From assembly GCA_965200445.1 (NCBI GenBank), contig OZ241341.1:1-64000 (forward strand): DNA of 64,000 nucleotides, in the 5' to 3' direction. The DNA comes from CBDATY01 sp965200445 (lineage in GTDB: Bacteria; Bacillota_I; Bacilli_A; Mycoplasmatales; Mycoplasmataceae). A model generated the notes under the pieces. It was not told the DNA's origin. It ran no database searches and saw nothing but the letters and a program-made list of their open reading frames with translations. Each line of letters starts with the position of its first letter. Positions within the stretch are counted from its first letter, which is position 1. Shown in pieces: positions 44,410 to 54,067 of the stretch. A program made the position numbers and the translations under genes.

Positions 44410-45078
44410 ATGCGCCTGAGACACATTCCCGAAGCTGAAACCTACTTAGCTCACGATGATGACTATGCCGTAGTTAATGTCACAAAAAGCACTGACTTAT
44501 ACCAGCAATGGTTTGGCTATACTCCCAAGCCCATTTGACTAGAAATTGGAGTGGGCAAATGTGGTTTCATTTATCAACAAGCATTAAAGCACCCTAACAT
44601 TAATTTTATTGGTGTAGAACGCTATGCTGCTCCTTTGTATTTAGGGGTTAAAAAAATTAAGCGTTTAAGCGCTCATAAGTTGCCTAATTTAAAACTATTA
44701 TTGATTAATGCCTATGAGTTAGATACTATTCTTCCCCCTAATAGTATTAGTAAAATATACCTTAATTTTTCTGATCCCTGGCCTAAAAAACGTCATCATA
44801 AGAGGCGCCTTACCAGTGCTAAAATTATTGCTCTTTATGCTTCCTGGCTAACACCCACTGGAACAATTGAGCTCAAAACCGATAATTTAGATCTATTTAA
44901 TGATAGTAAAGCTAATTTTATAAGGGCACAATGACATGTTATCGCTGATAGTAAAGACCTTTATAACTCGCCTTATCTAAGCAATAATGTTGCTACCGAG
45001 TATGAAACTAGGTTTGTACAGCAACACAAACCAATCTATTTTTTACAAGTGTCCCCTTGCGGGGAACACAAGCAATAG
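44410..45078 (+). CDS. trmB: tRNA (guanine-N7-)-methyltransferase
   Basis: A 222-residue SAM-dependent enzyme making m7G46 in tRNA. LEIGVGKCGFIYQQ is the SAM-binding loop (Trp before it is TGA), NFIGVERYAAP the second motif, and IYLNFSDPWPKKRHHKRRL the TrmB signature. GTIELKTDN follows as expected. One of very few plus-strand genes; divergent from the lipoprotein at 42490 and convergent with the tmRNA gene, with a shared terminator at 45090-45117. Confidence 0.96.
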
Positions 45079-45089
45079 CAGCAACCTAA

Positions 45090-45117
45090 TAAAAAAACAT
45101 TGCTCGCAAGCAATGTT
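45090..45117 (-). terminator. terminator between trmB and tmRNA
   Basis: AACATTGCT and AGCAATGTT make a perfect 9-bp stem with a 4-nt loop. On the minus strand a run of seven T follows, ending tmRNA transcription. On the plus strand the tail is ATTGTTAG, so it may work weakly for trmB too. Confidence 0.85.
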
Positions 45118-45129
45118 ATTGTTAGTAAT

Positions 45130-45530
45130 TGGTGGAAATGGCGAGAATCGAACTCGCGTCCAAGAAAGCCTTGTAACTAACTTCTACAGTTTAGGTTAAT
45201 TTCAGCAGTCACTTAATTAAGCAAATCAACCAAACTTAATTAAACCAAGACAATGACATTTAGTAGTAATTTATTGTCATGATTACTACGATTACATCTT
45301 TCTGAACTACTAGCCACCCCTCGATGCAAAAAGCGGTAACTAGCGCTGTTTAATGGTTAATTAAACAGAAAGCATTGCTTGGTTGCTAGCAAGTTGATTA
45401 TTCATCATAAATGCTGGCACAGCAATGGTTTTGTCTTGTTTGTTTCCGGTTAGGAAATCTAGCAGCATTAAGGTTTGCCAAACCACTGCCATTAATTAGT
45501 TAGCATTCCTGTCGAAACCTTGACATTCCC
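45130..45530 (-). ncRNA. ssrA: tmRNA (SsrA)
   Basis: About 401 nt on the minus strand. The 5' end GGGAATGTCAAGGTTTCGAC and the 3' end GCGAGTTCGATTCTCGCC then ATTTCCACCA form the tRNA-like domain with encoded CCA. GGGAATG pairs with CATTTCC. The tag frame runs from about GGA at 45447 to TAA at 45361: 28 residues starting GNKQDKTIAVPAFMM and ending SNQAMLSV. A consensus promoter lies upstream and smpB is the neighbouring gene. Confidence 0.95.
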
Positions 45531-45556
45531 AGCGTTAGGCATTTTTTGCCTTTTTT

Positions 45557-45585
45557 ATTATACCTGAAGCAAGCTAATAGCGCAA
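45557..45585 (-). promoter_or_regulatory. tmRNA promoter
   Basis: TTGCGC (45580-45585), a 17-bp spacer, and TATAAT (45557-45562), 27 bp before the tmRNA 5' end on the minus strand. It resembles a sigma-A promoter, though the gap suggests either 5' processing or a start about 20 nt upstream of the mature end. Confidence 0.7.
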
Positions 45586-45617
45586 TCAATCAACTATTGT
45601 CGTGTGTAAAGCTTTGA

Positions 45618-46073
45618 TTAACGCAACGAACCTTGCTGCTTAACAATTTTATGAATTTTGCGTAGCGATTCTCGTTTTTTGATTAGTTCCCGCTTATCAA
45701 AACGTTTTTTGGGTTTGGCTAAAGCAATCGCTAGCTTCGCTACATTATTTTTAAAGTACAATTTGGTCGGAATTAGCAAATATTTTTCAGCTTTAACCAG
45801 CTGTTCAATTTTACGTAATTCTTGATGATGGAGTAGTAGTTTACGGCGTCGAAAAGGATCCAGCTGAAAACTTTTTGTGTGAGAATAAGGCGGAATTTGC
45901 ATATTAATAATATACAACTCTCCGCTACGAAACACAGCAAAACTATCGCGTAAATCAATATTGTGTTCGCGAATGCTTTTAATTTCACTCCCTTGCAGTT
46001 GCAAACCCGCTTCATAGGATTGAAACAAATAATAATTAAACGAAGCTTTTTTATTGGAACTAATAACCTTCAT
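45618..46073 (-). CDS. smpB: SsrA-binding protein SmpB
   Basis: A 151-residue OB-fold protein that delivers tmRNA to stalled ribosomes. KKASFNYYLFQSYEAGLQL, GSEIKSIREHNIDLRDSFA and KRFDKRELIKKRES are conserved. The ATG at 46073 gives the family N-terminus; a TTG 13 codons upstream (46112) is open but not needed. It stands between rnr and ssrA, so rescue factors are clustered. Confidence 0.95.
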   Translation of the reverse strand: MKVISSNKKASFNYYLFQSYEAGLQLQGSEIKSIREHNIDLRDSFAVFRSGELYIINMQIPPYSHTKSFQLDPFRRRKLLLHHQELRKIEQLVKAEKYLLIPTKLYFKNNVAKLAIALAKPKKRFDKRELIKKRESLRKIHKIVKQQGSLR

Positions 46074-46191
46074 ACTGGGACACCACAATTGCTGGTTCTT
46101 TAAAATAGGCAAAGACCGGAAAGGCCGGATGATGACAATAATATAATACTATTATAATCAATCACTTAAGCACTCATCTCAAAAGTTATCA

Positions 46192-48321
46192 TTAAGCAAC
46201 CAATTCAAAATCAATTTGGCGCAAAATCTTATCAGCTTTTTTGACTTTAATTTTCAGCTTAGTCCCTATTTTAAAGACTTTTTTAGTTTCGCTGCCTACT
46301 AAAGTAAAATTATCTTCACAATATTGATAATAGTCCCCGGCCATGTCACGCACATGCACCAAGCCTTCAATCATGTTTTCAATCTGCACAAACATCCCAA
46401 ATTTAGTAACAGCCGCTACTTGACCTTCAAAAATTTGCCCTTCTTGCTGGTGAACATATTCGGCTATTTTCATTTGATTAACAGCTCGTTCACATTCGGT
46501 AGTTTTAATTTCATTGTTGTTAATACTGTCACAAATCTGGGGTAGAGCTTGGTCTAGTTTATGATCACTAGCATGCGAGGAACCAAACAAATACCGCTTA
46601 AGATAACGATGCACAATTAAGTCAGCATAGCGTCGAATCGGCGAAGTAAAGTGGGTGTATTGATTGGAAACTAGTCCAAAATGACCAATATTAAATGGTT
46701 GATATTTAGCTTTGGCCATACTACGTAAAAACAGCGGCGCCAACAAGCCAGCATCTAAATTCAGTTTCGCTAAATCCTGTAAAATGTTTTGAAAGTCTTT
46801 AGAACTAGTTTGAGATGGGTTAAAGTGTGCTTTGTAGTTAAAAGCCGATAATTGCTTGGTTAGCAATTCTAGACTTTCTAATTGTGGTTTGTCATGATTC
46901 CGATATATAAATAGTTTGTGTTTTTTAAGAATCGTGGCCGCTACTGCTTCATTGGCGGCAACCATAAAGGCCTCAATCAGTTCTTCGGCTTTATCGCGCG
47001 AGCGGCAACCAATTTTTATAATCTTTTTCTGTTCATCTAACACAAATTTGGGTTCTTTGACAGCAAACTCAACAAAACCAGCTGCTTGACGCTTATGCCA
47101 CAGTACATCATAAAGCTGGGCTGCCGCCTTTAATGACGCAAATAGTTCTGATGGAACTGACTGCCCAGCGCTGGTTTCGTTATTTAAAAAAGCGTTCACT
47201 TGTCGATATGTTAAACGGGCGTGTGATTTCATAACCCCTTCATAAAGATTTGTTCTAAGCACATCACCTGTGGGTGAATATTCAATTTCACACACCATAC
47301 ACAACCTGTTAACATTAGGGTTTAAAGAGCAGATGCCTGTGCTCAATTGAAACGGTAACATAGGAATTACTTGATCAATTAAATAAGAAGAAAAGCCCCG
47401 ACGGTGTGCTGTAGCATCTAAAGCTGATTCAGCCAAAACATAATGAGCTACATCAGCAATTGCCACTGTCAGAAGTGAATTACCATTAGCTAGTTGTTCA
47501 ACGCACACCGCATCGTCAAAATCCTTAGAATCATCACCATCGATTGTCACCAACTTTTTCAAACGTAGATCCAAACGACCATTGGCTATTAATTGATCTG
47601 CCATTTCATCACTAATTTGGCTAGGTAGATTTTTAGCTTCTTCTAAAGTGGCTTGATCAAAATGACGTTCAATGCCAAACTCATTTACGACAGCCAAAAT
47701 ATCAATACCTACTTCTGATTCATGCCCTAAATCCTCAATTAGCTTGATGAAGATTCTCCCCTGCTTAAAATCAGTAATGGCTGCCTTGTAATAATGATTC
47801 GGCTGCACATGGTGGGAATTAATAATCGAAGTACGATAGTGCTGAAAATTAGCTTGGGTTAATTGTAAAAACATATTCTGCTTGTAAGAAAGTTTTGTTA
47901 TCCCAATTAATTCAGTGCAATAGCGTTCCTTAATCCCAATTATATGTCCTTCAGCTTTATCTCGGTATTTTTCATTGGCACTAGGCTGTACCACAAAATA
48001 CACTTTATCTAAAGGTAAAGCGTTCCCAATATTAACAGGTGGCACAAAATACACTTGCTCAGGCTGGTTAGTAGCAGTAACAAACCCAAACCCCTTACGG
48101 TTAATTTTAATCACACCGGTTTGCACAGATTTTCAATTCGGGTCATAAATCAAACCAGCTTCGCTTTGCAAAAGCGTTTGATCAACAAATAGTTTGTGCA
48201 TTATTTTTTTAAATAAAAACAGATCAGCGCTTTTAACACCAACCCGTTCCTTTAAACTAGTTCAAGTATAGGGCTCACCATGATTGGTGAAAGCGGCTAA
48301 AATATTTTGCGAAGAAAGCAT
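46192..48321 (-). CDS. rnr: ribonuclease R
   Basis: A 709-residue 3'-5' exoribonuclease. An N-terminal winged-helix part (from ATG 48321, read through TGA) is followed by a cold-shock domain GVIKINRKGFGFVTATN. The RNB catalytic block is TIDGDDSKDFDDAVCVEQ with the metal-binding Asp cluster; HFTSPIRRYADLIVHR and an S1 domain (GQVAAVTKFGMFVQIENMIEG) follow. RNase R degrades structured RNA and works with tmRNA/SmpB. It follows secG by 47 bp. Confidence 0.97.
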
Positions 48322-48368
48322 GAGTACCTTAAATGGACTTAATGTGCCAACAATTAACTAGCACTATT

Positions 48369-48659
48369 TTATGAAGCAGGAATAAAATTATTGGTAAACA
48401 TCACTATTAAAAATGTTATTACAAAAATAACGATGCCTAAAGTCAGCATAACACGCGATAAAGTGCGGTCCAGACCTCGTTCTTTTGTTACCATAAAGAG
48501 TTCTTCATTACCACCGTTTAAGGCAGATAACCCTGTTTGAGCCTTTTTATTTTGCAAAAGGCCAACAATAATCATCATGATTGCCACAATCAGTGCAATG
48601 ACTTCTAAGGCAAACACGGTTACATTTCAGTTATAAGCTGCATCAGCAAAAAGTTGCAT
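48369..48659 (-). CDS. secG: preprotein translocase subunit SecG
   Basis: A 96-residue two-helix membrane protein of the SecYEG channel. LLQNKKAQTGLSALNGGNEE is the conserved cytosolic loop, between helix 1 (ALIVAIMMIIVGL) and helix 2. The ATG at 48659 is reached through a TGA Trp codon. Its 5' end and promoter region are duplicated at 51521-51588 and beyond. It starts a probable secG-rnr unit. Confidence 0.88.
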
Positions 48660-48698
48660 GGAAATTCATTAAGTTATTTTAATTTTTATATTAGTACT

Positions 48699-48724
48699 AT
48701 TATAGATTAAATTTTACTGGTCAA
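48699..48724 (-). promoter_or_regulatory. secG promoter (intact in copy A)
   Basis: TTGACC (48719-48724) and TATAAT (48699-48704) on the minus strand, spacer 14 bp. In copy B the corresponding -10 is changed to TATAGA by a 1-bp insertion, so only this copy seems functional. Confidence 0.5.
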
Positions 48725-48886
48725 CGAGATTTTTAAAAAATTTAAGCATAGATAAAAATCGCGCGAACATCATATTGATAAGTTATTTTATCAATAAAAA
48801 GTGTTTCTTTATAGAGCCTTAATTAAGTAATAAACAGATTTATTGATAATTTAGTTAGCTAGAAGGAATTAGCAACACAAAAACCA

Positions 48887-49117
48887 TTATGGTTTTTGAA
48901 AAGCAGATTCATTTAACAAGTCTCGCGGCGAAACTTTTAATCCTTCTGCTACTTTACTTAAAGACAACAAGGAAATGTTCCGCTTACCACATTCAATATC
49001 AGAAAGATAGTTTTTGTGAAGATGAGAACGAAACGCCAATTCTTCTTGTGAAATATTAAGTTTTAGCCGATGTTGTTTAACATTATAGGCAACAATAAAT
49101 AAAATGCTTTCTTGCAT
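48887..49117 (-). CDS. XRE-family regulator, copy A
   Basis: A 76-residue helix-turn-helix protein: NVKQHRLKLNISQEELAFRS, HLHKNYLSDIECGKRNISLL, SLSKVAEGLKVSPRDLL. It is like small C/Cro-type controllers. The protein is identical to copy B at 51815-52045 with only synonymous DNA differences, indicating recent duplication and selection. AGGT lies before the ATG within what is, in copy B, the whiA stop region. It could regulate the adjacent secreted-protein genes; this is inference. Confidence 0.9.
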   Translation of the reverse strand: MQESILFIVAYNVKQHRLKLNISQEELAFRSHLHKNYLSDIECGKRNISLLSLSKVAEGLKVSPRDLLNESAFQKP

Positions 49118-49241
49118 TATAATTACCTCATTTGTTGTTTGTTATTATTTTTAAAATCTTTCAAAATATTTTTAACATCACTAAAAAAATTGCTATGTAA
49201 TGAAAACCGCAAATTTTTAATTAAATAATCCTCATTTTCAA

Positions 49242-49769
49242 TTAGAAAGGACGATTATAACCCCAACGTCAATGAAAATGAAGATCTCCTCAAGCTGTTG
49301 GCTTCATTGTTACTTCAAAATAGGCAGGATGTAGTTTTAAGCGATCATGATGGGAGTCTGTATAACCAATTCAATCAGATAAATCTTTCACCATTTTATC
49401 AATGTTACCCAATAACATAATGTTAAAAAATTCATATGTAAAACCACTATCTCCAGATGAAGGATATGCTTCGGTTTCAAAATCATAAATAGCATCCCAG
49501 GGTGTTTCGCCTCTACCTAAGTAGTGATCATTAATGTATTGTTCTGAAGTTCTCGACAAATCAAATTTTATATGTGCATAAATTGTAGTTGATTTGGCTG
49601 CTCATGCGTGGTCTTGGTCTCCTTCTTTACCATAAGGTCCCAAACCAGGAAAGTGACCATCAAATTTTGCCACTTTCGGATTATTATTTTGACTTGTTAA
49701 CAAAGCTGCATTAGTAGTTCCAGAACCGATAATACTAATGGTACCAATTAATGATAATAGTGTTTTCAT
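49242..49769 (-). CDS. secreted protein, duplicated family, copy A
   Basis: A 175-residue protein with a signal-like N-terminus MKTLLSLIGTISIIGSGT and no lipobox Cys. The mature part begins SQNNNPKVAKFDGHFPGLG and ends LHFHWRWGYNRPF. It aligns along its length with the plus-strand copy at 50798-51343: SRTSEQYINDHYL, TPW, IYDFET, KDLSDWIGYTDSHHDRL are shared, while the segment between DFET and KDLSD differs most. His and Trp residues near the C-terminus are conserved. No known domain was recognised. Confidence 0.8.
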
Positions 49770-49878
49770 TTAATAAGTTACCTTTTTACTTTTAATCTGT
49801 ATTATTTGGTAGCTAAAATTATAAAAACGTTATTCATTGTAATAATGGGTGCGCAGATCATTAAACATCTAAACGTGC

Positions 49879-49884
49879 ATTATA
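49879..49884 (-). promoter_or_regulatory. -10 box of secreted-protein copy A
   Basis: TATAAT within TATATAATGCACG, conserved between both inverted copies, 110 bp upstream of the ATG. Confidence 0.5.
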
Positions 49885-49890
49885 TACATA

Positions 49891-50686
49891 TTTATAAATA
49901 TTACAAATAAAATATAAATTAATATAGTGCCAACTTTCAGCCAATATCAAAATATTTTTTTAGATTAATTTGGATGCATTCTATATCATTTAAAAATAAA
50001 ACCTTCTGCTGACATATCTGAAAAAGATTTTGTAATTAAATGATTACAAAATTTGATGTAGATGCTTTAAAAATCCTTGAGGTTGGGCAGTTATTTTTGG
50101 AGAAACAAAAGGCTTTAATTAACAATTGTAATTTTGTTTATTATCTGTGGTGTATGAAACCAATTTTTTAATAATCAACCCTACAAACGCTAGCAGTGAC
50201 AATATAACCAGATTATTAATTAAATCTACCCTTTTGTTTACGATTTTGACACTATTTACTGTATATATAGGCACAATAATTATTATTATTTATTATTAAA
50301 TAGTTCAGAATTGATTATTTAACAACAGTAGTGGTGGTGTATTTTGGTTTAATCTTGATGTTAGTAATATTACTTTTTTTGTTTGATAACGAAAATTATA
50401 AGATCACTTATAAATGGTGGTGGATTCAGCAACGTATGATAATCATTTTAACTAATATTCATCAAGTACTAGCAGCCAAATCATGCCCTTCCTTGAATAA
50501 ATAGATTAACTCCATTATCCATAGCAACTAACATTTGGTAATCAACTCGCTCAACCACCCAATGGCTAGCCCCACCTAACAGGATTGACGCATAAACCCA
50601 GCATAATTATTCTAAAAAATATTTTGATATTGGCTGAATGTTAACACTATCATAATTTATGTTTATTTGTCAATTTGTAAATAATA
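49891..50686. other. centre of the inverted duplication: gene remnants
   Basis: Roughly 800 bp with no convincing gene. Seen: short frames of about 40-45 codons on the plus strand (from ATG 50040, and one hydrophobic one ending near 50300). A minus-strand open stretch 50469-50606 without good start reads like a gene fragment (ILLGGASHWVVERVDYQM). A segment near 50320-50390 resembles 51460-51520 (ACAGTAG..., AATATTACTTTT), so pieces of this spacer were also copied. It looks like decayed accessory DNA. Confidence 0.45.
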
Positions 50687-50688
50687 TA

Positions 50689-50694
50689 TATAAT
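50689..50694 (+). promoter_or_regulatory. -10 box of secreted-protein copy B
   Basis: TATAAT in TATATATAATGCACG, conserved with copy A; about 104 bp upstream of the ATG at 50798. A good ribosome site GAGAGGT precedes that ATG. Confidence 0.5.
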
Positions 50695-50797
50695 GCACGT
50701 GTAGATATTTAATGATCTGCGCACTCATTATTACAATTAATATCATTTTTATTAAATTTTAACTAGCAAATAATAATACAAATGAGAGGTAATAATT

Positions 50798-51343
50798 ATG
50801 TTATTAAAAACATTACTTTCTTTTTCAACAATCGGACTTACTTTAGGAGCTGGCACTACTAGTGCAGCTTTGTTAAAAAGTCAAAATAATAATCCGAAAG
50901 TGGCAAAATTTGATGGTCACTTTCCTGGTTTGGGACCTTATGGTACAGAAGGAGACCAAGACCATGCCTGAGCAAGCGATACCGATGATGGCGATATCCA
51001 TATCAAATTTGATTTGTCTAGAACTTCAGAACAATACATCAATGATCACTATTTAGCAGGTAGAGGCGATACACCATGGTATGGTATTTATGATTTTGAA
51101 ACTGATGCATATCCTGCAACTGAACATACCGGACATGCTATTTTTACAGATGATTTTTATCAACTAAAAGAAAATGGTGACATTAATAAAATGATGAAGG
51201 ATCTATCTGATTGAATTGGTTATACAGACTCCCATCATGATCGCTTACAACTTAATCCTGCCTATTTTGAAGCAACAATGACCACAACTTGATACGCAAG
51301 TCTCCATTTTCACTGAAGTTGGGGTTATAATCGTCCTTTCTAA
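50798..51343 (+). CDS. secreted protein, duplicated family, copy B
   Basis: A 181-residue paralogue of the minus-strand copy A. Signal-like start MLLKTLLSFSTIGLTLGAGT lacks a lipobox Cys. Mature part: KVAKFDGHFPGLGPYG, then SRTSEQYINDHYL, IYDFETDAYPATEHTGH and the conserved end SLHFHWSWGYNRPF. Three Trp residues are TGA-encoded. The ATG follows GAGAGGT by 8 nt. Copies differ mainly around residues 45-60 and 95-120, suggestive of diversification of an exposed region. Function unknown. Confidence 0.8.
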
Positions 51344-51520
51344 TTGAGGATGAGCATTATTTAAAAAACCAGTAATTACCGTGTTGGATTCACCAAACGC
51401 ATTAAAATCCATTTTTTCTATAATTTTTTGAATTAGGATTTAAATAATTTAAGATTTATTGTCTAACAGCAGTAGCGGCTGTTTTTTTTATTTAACCTAG
51501 ATATTATCAATATTACTTTT
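51344..51520. other. spacer between copy B and the direct repeat
   Basis: AT-rich, no ORF. Includes a region similar to 50320-50390 from the centre of the cassette. Confidence 0.4.
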
Positions 51521-51588
51521 AGTGCAATGACTTCTAAGGCAAACACGGTTACATTTCAGTTATAAGCTGCATCAGCAAAAAGTTGCAT
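51521..51588 (-). pseudogene. secG 5' fragment
   Basis: The first 22 codons of secG (MQLFADAAYNWNVTVFALEVI) from ATG 51588, followed by unrelated sequence that soon stops. Its promoter copy has a broken -10 box. It marks the breakpoint of the duplication. Confidence 0.85.
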
Positions 51589-51814
51589 GGAAATTCATTA
51601 AGTTATTTTAATTTTTATATTAGTACTATCTATAGATTAAATTTTACTGGTCAAAGAGATTTTTAAAAAATTTAGGCATTGATAAAAATCAGGTGAGCAT
51701 CATATTGATAAGTTATTTTATCAATAAAAAATGTTTCTTTATAGAACCTTAATTAAGTAATAAACAGATTTATTGATAATTTAGTTAGCATAGAATTAGT
51801 CAACGCTAAATCTA

Positions 51815-52045
51815 TTATGGTTTTTGAAAAGCAGATTCATTTAACAAATCTCGTGGCGAAACTTTTAATCCTTCTGCTACTTTACTTAAAGACAACAAGG
51901 AAATGTTCCGCTTACCACATTCAATATCAGAAAGATAGTTTTTGTGAAGATGAGAACGAAACGCCAATTCTTCTTGTGAAATATTAAGTTTTAGCCGATG
52001 TTGTTTAACATTATAGGCAACAATAAATAAAATGCTTTCTTGCAT
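51815..52045 (-). CDS. XRE-family regulator, copy B
   Basis: A 76-residue helix-turn-helix protein identical to copy A at 48887-49117. It starts 5 bp after the whiA stop, and its ribosome site ATGAGGTAA is inside the whiA end, so this is most likely the ancestral position: whiA, then the regulator, then secG. Two third-position differences from copy A show both are maintained as coding sequences. Confidence 0.9.
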   Translation of the reverse strand: MQESILFIVAYNVKQHRLKLNISQEELAFRSHLHKNYLSDIECGKRNISLLSLSKVAEGLKVSPRDLLNESAFQKP

Positions 52046-52050
52046 TATAA

Positions 52051-52989
52051 TTACCTCATTTGGTGTTTGCTAACTGTGTTAATAATTTTACGAAACCAGT
52101 GATTAACTGCTGATTTAGTAATATTGGTGTCGTATTTTTGGTTATAAATTGTTTTTAGGTCCTGAAAAGAGGCTTCGGGATTTAGCAGACGAATATCAGC
52201 AATTTGCTGCACTACAGTTGGTAATTCATCTCAGTAATTATTGCTTTTCAGTCAATTAATATAATGAATTTGCTTGTTGGCAACAGTATTGGTGATTTGT
52301 TGATTGTGAATTTCAATATTGTTAAAGCGGTTGATACTGTTGCTGATATCACGGTAAATCCGTTGATTTTCAAAATCAAGTACTGCTGCAGAAGCATCAA
52401 TGAATTTCAAGAAATCCGAAATGACAGTCGCTTTTTTTAAATAACAAATAAAACGCTTTTTGTTTTGAATAATTTTAAAGTTAAAGTGGTGACGACGCAA
52501 CAGCAAAGCAAATTCTTGTGCTCACTCGTATTTATGAAATTGTAATTCAAGGTGGTAATTGGCTGACGAAGGAGCATTAACACTCCCACACGCCAAAAAT
52601 AAGCCAGCCGCATAAGCTCGCACTTGCTTGGTATCCCAATTAGCATTTAACGGCAGCAAAGTAATCAGATTGTTGGGAGCATAAATCTGCAGATCTTCTA
52701 AAACAGCATAATGAGAATTATTAAAGGTGATATTGTAATACGTCGTATTCGAAAAATTAGCTTGCTTAGAAATAGTTAACTGACAATCAACCTGTCATAG
52801 TTGCTTTAATCATTGGCGAACTTGCCGAATAATTACAGCGCTAATGCTGCTGACTGTACATCAAATGGTTTGATCAATAATTTCAATTTGACCATGTAAC
52901 CTTAAAAACCCGGTTAGTAAACAACGGGTTTCAGGGATAGTAAAATTTTTGCGAATAATCTCTTCTTTAATATTTAAAGCAAACGACAT
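52051..52989 (-). CDS. whiA: WhiA-like DNA-binding protein
   Basis: A 312-residue protein with the WhiA layout: N-terminal SFALNIKEEIIRKNF, a degenerate LAGLIDADG-type core with AYAAGLFLACGSVNAP and YHLELQFH, and a C-terminal helix-turn-helix region with ANKQIHYINWLKSN, IADIRLLNPEASFQDL and ITKSAVNHWFRKI. WhiA in Gram-positives and mollicutes is a DNA-binding protein tied to cell division or ribosomal operons. It contains many TGA Trp codons. It follows trxB by 4 bp. Confidence 0.92.
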
Positions 52990-52993
52990 TAAA

Positions 52994-53956
52994 TTAATTA
53001 TTTAGGTGATTTTCTTTAACTTTATCAATATAGTGAATAGCAAACTGCCCCGCTTTGGCACCATCAGACACTGCTGTTGCAATTTGGCGTAAAACAGTAT
53101 TAGTAGCATCCCCGGCTGCAAATAAGCCCGGTACATGAGTTTCGCCACGGCTATTCACTTTAATGTATCCCATTTCATCCAGTATTTTTAGATCTTCTAA
53201 AAAACCTGTCACGGGGTCAGAACCAATAAACGGAAAGACAGCTTTGCACGGCAGCTGTAATTCTTTTTTGGTAATTACATTTTCAATGAGTGCCCCACTC
53301 ACTTCCTTGTCGCCAATTACTTTTTTCAAGACATAGTCCAGCATAAATTCAATCTTAGGATTGGCTTTGGCTTTACGCACCATGCCAGCATCAGCACGAA
53401 ACCCTTGGCGGCGGTGTACAATTGTGACCTTACTAGCAAATTTGGTTAGGTAAATACCTTCTTCAAGGGCAGCATAACCACCGCCAATGACCACGACAGG
53501 CTGATCGCGGAAAAAAGCTCCGTCACAAACAGCGCAGTTAGAAACCCCTTTGCCATAAAACTCACGTTCTCCAATCGCCCCGACTAAACGTTCAATTGTG
53601 CCTGTTGCCACAATCACCGCTCAGCTCTGAATGGTTTTACCATCACTTAATTTAATTTGAAACGGTTTTTGGGGCGAAGGAATAATTTCGGTCACATTAG
53701 CACCTAACAATGGCACCTGCAACTCTTGGGTTTGCAAAAACATGTTAACAGACAAATCGGGTCCCAAGATGGAAGAAAAGCCAGGATAATTAACAATATC
53801 ACTGGTTTTGACCATCTTACCACCCGGGGCTCCCCCATCAATTACAGCAGCCTTAGCCTCAGCGCGTTGGGCATAAATAGCAGCCGTGAGACCAGCTGGA
53901 CCGGCCCCTACAATTGCAATATCATAAATAGCTGGGGTTGAGTTATTACTTGCCAT
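52994..53956 (-). CDS. trxB: thioredoxin reductase
   Basis: A 320-residue FAD/NADPH disulfide reductase. IAIVGAGPAGLTAAIYAQRA binds FAD, the redox pair is in SNCAVCDGAFF, VVVIGGGYAALEEG binds NADPH, and GLFAAGDATN completes the fold. The ATG at 53956 follows AAAGGA by 5 nt and is preferred over an upstream start at 53989. One TGA Trp (53621) joins the two halves. Confidence 0.97.
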
Positions 53957-54067
53957 AAAAATCCTTTGACGGTGATTGGTGCATCCCAAATTGGTACATG
54001 ATTAATTTAATTTTTAGTAAAAAAAATTATTGCATTCGCAACAATTTTAAAACGATTGTAGCAAAAT

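Larger units (their letters stand above)
48592..49134. repeat. direct repeat copy A: secG 5' end, promoter region and XRE gene
   Basis: About 540 bp nearly identical to 51521-52063, in the same orientation, about 2.93 kb apart. It contains the first codons of secG, the 227-bp intergenic region, the XRE gene and a trace of the whiA 3' end. Differences include two synonymous changes in the XRE gene and short indels in the spacer. Confidence 0.9.
49242..49886 (-). repeat. left arm of inverted duplication (gene plus promoter)
   Basis: Contains secreted-protein copy A and about 117 bp of upstream DNA. The upstream part is homologous, in opposite orientation, to 50687-50797, sharing TATATAATGCACG and TTTAATGATCTGCGCAC. 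The two arms are separated by about 800 bp. Confidence 0.85.
50687..51365 (+). repeat. right arm of inverted duplication (gene plus promoter)
   Basis: Plus-strand counterpart of 49242-49886, with the same promoter block and secreted-protein gene. Similarity continues about 20 bp past the stop codon (TAATTGAxxATGAGxATTATTTAA in two blocks) and then ends. Confidence 0.8.
51521..52063. repeat. direct repeat copy B
   Basis: Second copy of 48592-49134. Similarity begins at AGTGCAATGACTTCTAAGG and ends within the whiA 3' end at about 52063. Confidence 0.9.

Noticed and set aside
49136..49245. Short minus-strand frame between secreted-protein copy A and XRE copy A
   Set aside because: About 35 codons, no ATG and no homologue in copy B; more likely an accident of the whiA 3' junction.
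50469..50606. Minus-strand open stretch reading ILLGGASHWVVERVDYQM
   Set aside because: It looks protein-like but has no start codon and only 46 codons; noted as a gene remnant, not called as a gene.
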